Part shown: piece by piece, positions 3,765 through 5,103 of the stretch
Numbering within the stretch: the first letter of the stretch is position 1
Layout: each line of letters starts with the position of its first letter
Assembly: GCA_035457865.1 (NCBI GenBank)
Contig: DATIAR010000027.1
Coordinates: 1-5,103, forward strand
Source of the DNA: UBA8516 sp035457865
GTDB lineage: Archaea > Thermoproteota > Nitrososphaeria > Nitrososphaerales > Nitrosopumilaceae
Direction of reading: 5' to 3'
Length of the DNA stretch: 5,103 bases
Notes under the pieces: generated by a model
Databases searched by the model: none
Told to the model about the DNA's origin: nothing
The model's input: the letters and a program-made list of their open reading frames with translations, nothing else
Position numbers and translations under genes: made by a program

Positions 3765-4244
3765 ATGCCAAAGGCTACAATAGAAACAAATTTTGGGAAA
3801 ATAGTCTTTGAACTTCTTCCAAACCTAGCACCAGAGACAGTACGAAATTTTGTAAATCTTGCAAAGACCTCGTTTTATGATGATACATTATTTCACAGAG
3901 TAATTCCAGGATTTATGATTCAAGGCGGAGACCCTAATACAAAAAAGCCTGACAAAAGCAAGTGGGGCACAGGTGGTCCAGGGCATATGATAAAGGCTGA
4001 ATTTAACTCCAAATCACATCTTCGTGGAATAGTTTCAATGGCACGTGCAATGGATCCGGACAGTGCTGGTTCTCAGTTTTTTATAGTTACTACTGACAGT
4101 ACATTTCTTGACAAGCAGTATACAGTTTTTGGTCAGGTCATAGAAGGGATGGATGTGGCAGACAAAATAGTAAATCTGCCAAGAGATAAAAATGACTGTC
4201 CAAATCAAGAAGCAAAAATGCTTCATGTGACAATATCTGATTAG
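3765..4244 (+). CDS. Cyclophilin-type peptidyl-prolyl cis-trans isomerase
   Basis: This 159-residue single-domain cyclophilin, of the compact prokaryotic length, accelerates cis-trans isomerisation of X-Pro bonds in protein folding. It has no signal peptide and is therefore cytoplasmic. The fold runs from TIETNFGKIVFELLP (5-19) through FHRVIPGFMIQGGDP (43-57) and GIVSMARA (88-95) to AGSQFFIVT (101-109) and FLDKQYTVFGQV (114-125). Catalytic and pocket residues aligned to human cyclophilin A are Arg45 (R55), Phe50, Met51, Gln53, Gln104 (Q111), Phe106 (F113) and Leu115. The human Trp121 position is Phe114 and His126 is Tyr119. These changes are common in prokaryotic cyclophilins and usually lower cyclosporin affinity. 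The secreted-protein gene begins 3 bp after the stop, so the two are probably cotranscribed. Confidence 0.95.
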   Translation: MPKATIETNFGKIVFELLPNLAPETVRNFVNLAKTSFYDDTLFHRVIPGFMIQGGDPNTKKPDKSKWGTGGPGHMIKAEFNSKSHLRGIVSMARAMDPDSAGSQFFIVTTDSTFLDKQYTVFGQVIEGMDVADKIVNLPRDKNDCPNQEAKMLHVTISD

Positions 4245-4249
4245 GTGAT
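4243..4249 (+). promoter_or_regulatory. AGGTGAT, Shine-Dalgarno-like sequence at the cyclophilin/secreted-protein junction
   Basis: Seven bases match the complement of the archaeal 16S 3' end, but they overlap the ATG at 4248. The spacing instead fits TTG 4254, in the same frame, four bases downstream. This makes the exact start of the next gene uncertain between ATG 4248 and TTG 4254. Confidence 0.5.
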
Positions 4250-5103
4250 GAATTTGAAAAAAATTCTTGCTGCTTTGGTAATTGTTGGATTATTTTTTTC
4301 CATTTCAGAAGCTTATGGTCAAATAACTTTCGGGGAGAAACCTCAACAAACTGTTAAAATTGTAATTGATGAAAATGGAATAGCTCATGTAACACATGAA
4401 GTAGTTGGAAGTGCAAAAACTACACAACAGATAGAAACAGTCGTAGGAACAATGTCAAATCTTTCCGTAGTAGACAGGGAGGAAAATGAAGTGCAGTATT
4501 TAACTTTAGAGAAATATCCCATAGCTATAGTATTGACTCCTTCAAACAAGGACATGATATTCATAAAATATGATCTTAGTGATGTCTTATTTTTGAAAGA
4601 TGGCATATGGACTTGGGAATGGTTTGGTACTGAAGTAACTAATTTTTACTTTCCATCGAATGTCGATATGATATGGATCAATGATAGACCGATTTACATT
4701 GGAGAGAAAGGCATACGACAGCATGGTGGCGCAATGACACTAGAATATGTATCAGACGAACCTGTAATTTCAAAAGAAGTGGTATGGGAAGATAAGAAAT
4801 TTGAGGTAGGAATTAAAACTCTAACAGATGTTGATGGATTTGAGTTTAGTCAACCAGAAAAAAGGATTTCGTTTGATATTCCAAAAAGTAATTCATTAGT
4901 TACAGCAATAATTCCACTGGAATTGTTATGGGAGCCTTATGACGTGTATGTTAACAGTAACCAGACTCTAAATTCTGAGTTTTATAATAATGGAACACAT
5001 GCGTGGATTGGATTCAGGCCAGATACGTCAGGCACAATAAACATCATAGGCACTACAGTGGTGCCAGAATTTCCGTTGTTTGTTCCACTTGTAATAGGAA
5101 TCT
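4248..5103 (+). CDS. Secreted envelope protein with PEF-type C-terminal sorting motif (3' end beyond window)
   Basis: The frame is open from ATG 4248 to the right edge (285 full codons). A signal peptide (NLKKILAALVIVGLFFSISE, residues 2-21) is probably cut near AYG-Q (22-25). A long beta-rich region follows, with many Val/Ile/Thr strands, an aromatic patch WTWEWFG (121-127) and potential N-glycosylation sites at N71, N238 and N248. Near the edge VVPEFPLFVPLVIGI (271-285) gives a P-E-F-P motif followed by the start of a hydrophobic helix. This is the layout of archaeal PEF-CTERM and thaumarchaeal PEFG-CTERM tails, which archaeosortase-like enzymes or simple membrane insertion use to anchor surface proteins. 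A basic C-terminal cluster would be expected beyond the window. The protein is probably anchored outside the cell; its function is not recognised. GTG 4245 and TTG 4254 are alternative starts in the same frame. It probably shares a transcript with the cyclophilin. Confidence 0.82.
   Translation, partial: MNLKKILAALVIVGLFFSISEAYGQITFGEKPQQTVKIVIDENGIAHVTHEVVGSAKTTQQIETVVGTMSNLSVVDREENEVQYLTLEKYPIAIVLTPSNKDMIFIKYDLSDVLFLKDGIWTWEWFGTEVTNFYFPSNVDMIWINDRPIYIGEKGIRQHGGAMTLEYVSDEPVISKEVVWEDKKFEVGIKTLTDVDGFEFSQPEKRISFDIPKSNSLVTAIIPLELLWEPYDVYVNSNQTLNSEFYNNGTHAWIGFRPDTSGTINIIGTTVVPEFPLFVPLVIGI

Noticed and set aside
4035..4226. 63-codon minus-strand frame opposite the cyclophilin
   Set aside because: The cyclophilin on the other strand has all family motifs, so this frame is a shadow.
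4385..4606. 73-codon minus-strand frame opposite the secreted PEFP protein
   Set aside because: The plus-strand frame is continuous for 285 codons with signal peptide and sorting motif, so the short frame is incidental.

Overview
The window looks like a piece of an ammonia-oxidising archaeon (Nitrososphaerota, formerly Thaumarchaeota; Nitrosopumilus or Nitrosarchaeum type). The grounds are AT-rich DNA and short compact genes. TATA-like boxes centre about 26 bp upstream of ATG or GTG starts, a spacing that suggests leaderless transcripts. The tRNAs have no encoded CCA, and one carries a candidate D-loop intron. An archaeal BluB and short secreted proteins, one with a PEF-type C-terminus, fit the same group. 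The taxon is an inference from these traits, since no database comparison was possible.

Layout. Positions 1-369 (minus) hold the N-terminal 123 residues of a pyridoxamine-phosphate-oxidase-like flavin-binding split barrel, cut by the left edge. It is followed by tRNA-Val(GAC) (minus, 403-476), a divergent promoter region containing a 13-bp palindrome, and bluB (plus, 562-1272). Next come tRNA-Arg(CCT) with an apparent 18-nt D-loop insertion (plus, 1297-1389) and an NAD(P)H-dependent FMN reductase (plus, 1518-2033). The reductase meets a secreted beta-sandwich protein (minus, 2030-2455) tail to tail, and both stop codons lie in one CTAG. An easily missed 38-residue Cys/His-rich gene (plus, 2512-2628) comes next. 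A membrane-anchored coiled-coil protein (minus, 2631-3083) and a small helix-turn-helix protein (minus, 3166-3411) follow. After a 353-bp non-coding stretch with several TATA-like boxes come a cyclophilin prolyl isomerase (plus, 3765-4244) and, 3 bp later, a large secreted protein ending in a PEFP motif and the start of a membrane helix (plus, 4248 to the right edge).

How the genes may work together. The left third is flavin-centred. BluB consumes reduced FMN and O2 to make 5,6-dimethylbenzimidazole, the lower ligand of cobalamin. The NAD(P)H:FMN reductase 245 bp downstream is a plausible source of reduced flavin, and the split-barrel protein is a third probable flavin binder. The right part is dominated by envelope proteins, namely two secreted proteins and one membrane-anchored coiled coil, with small putative regulators between them. 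I saw no mobile element, CRISPR array or obvious defence system. The most unusual items are the interrupted tRNA-Arg with its odd T-loop, the Cys-rich miniprotein, and several places where one short sequence appears to serve two genes.
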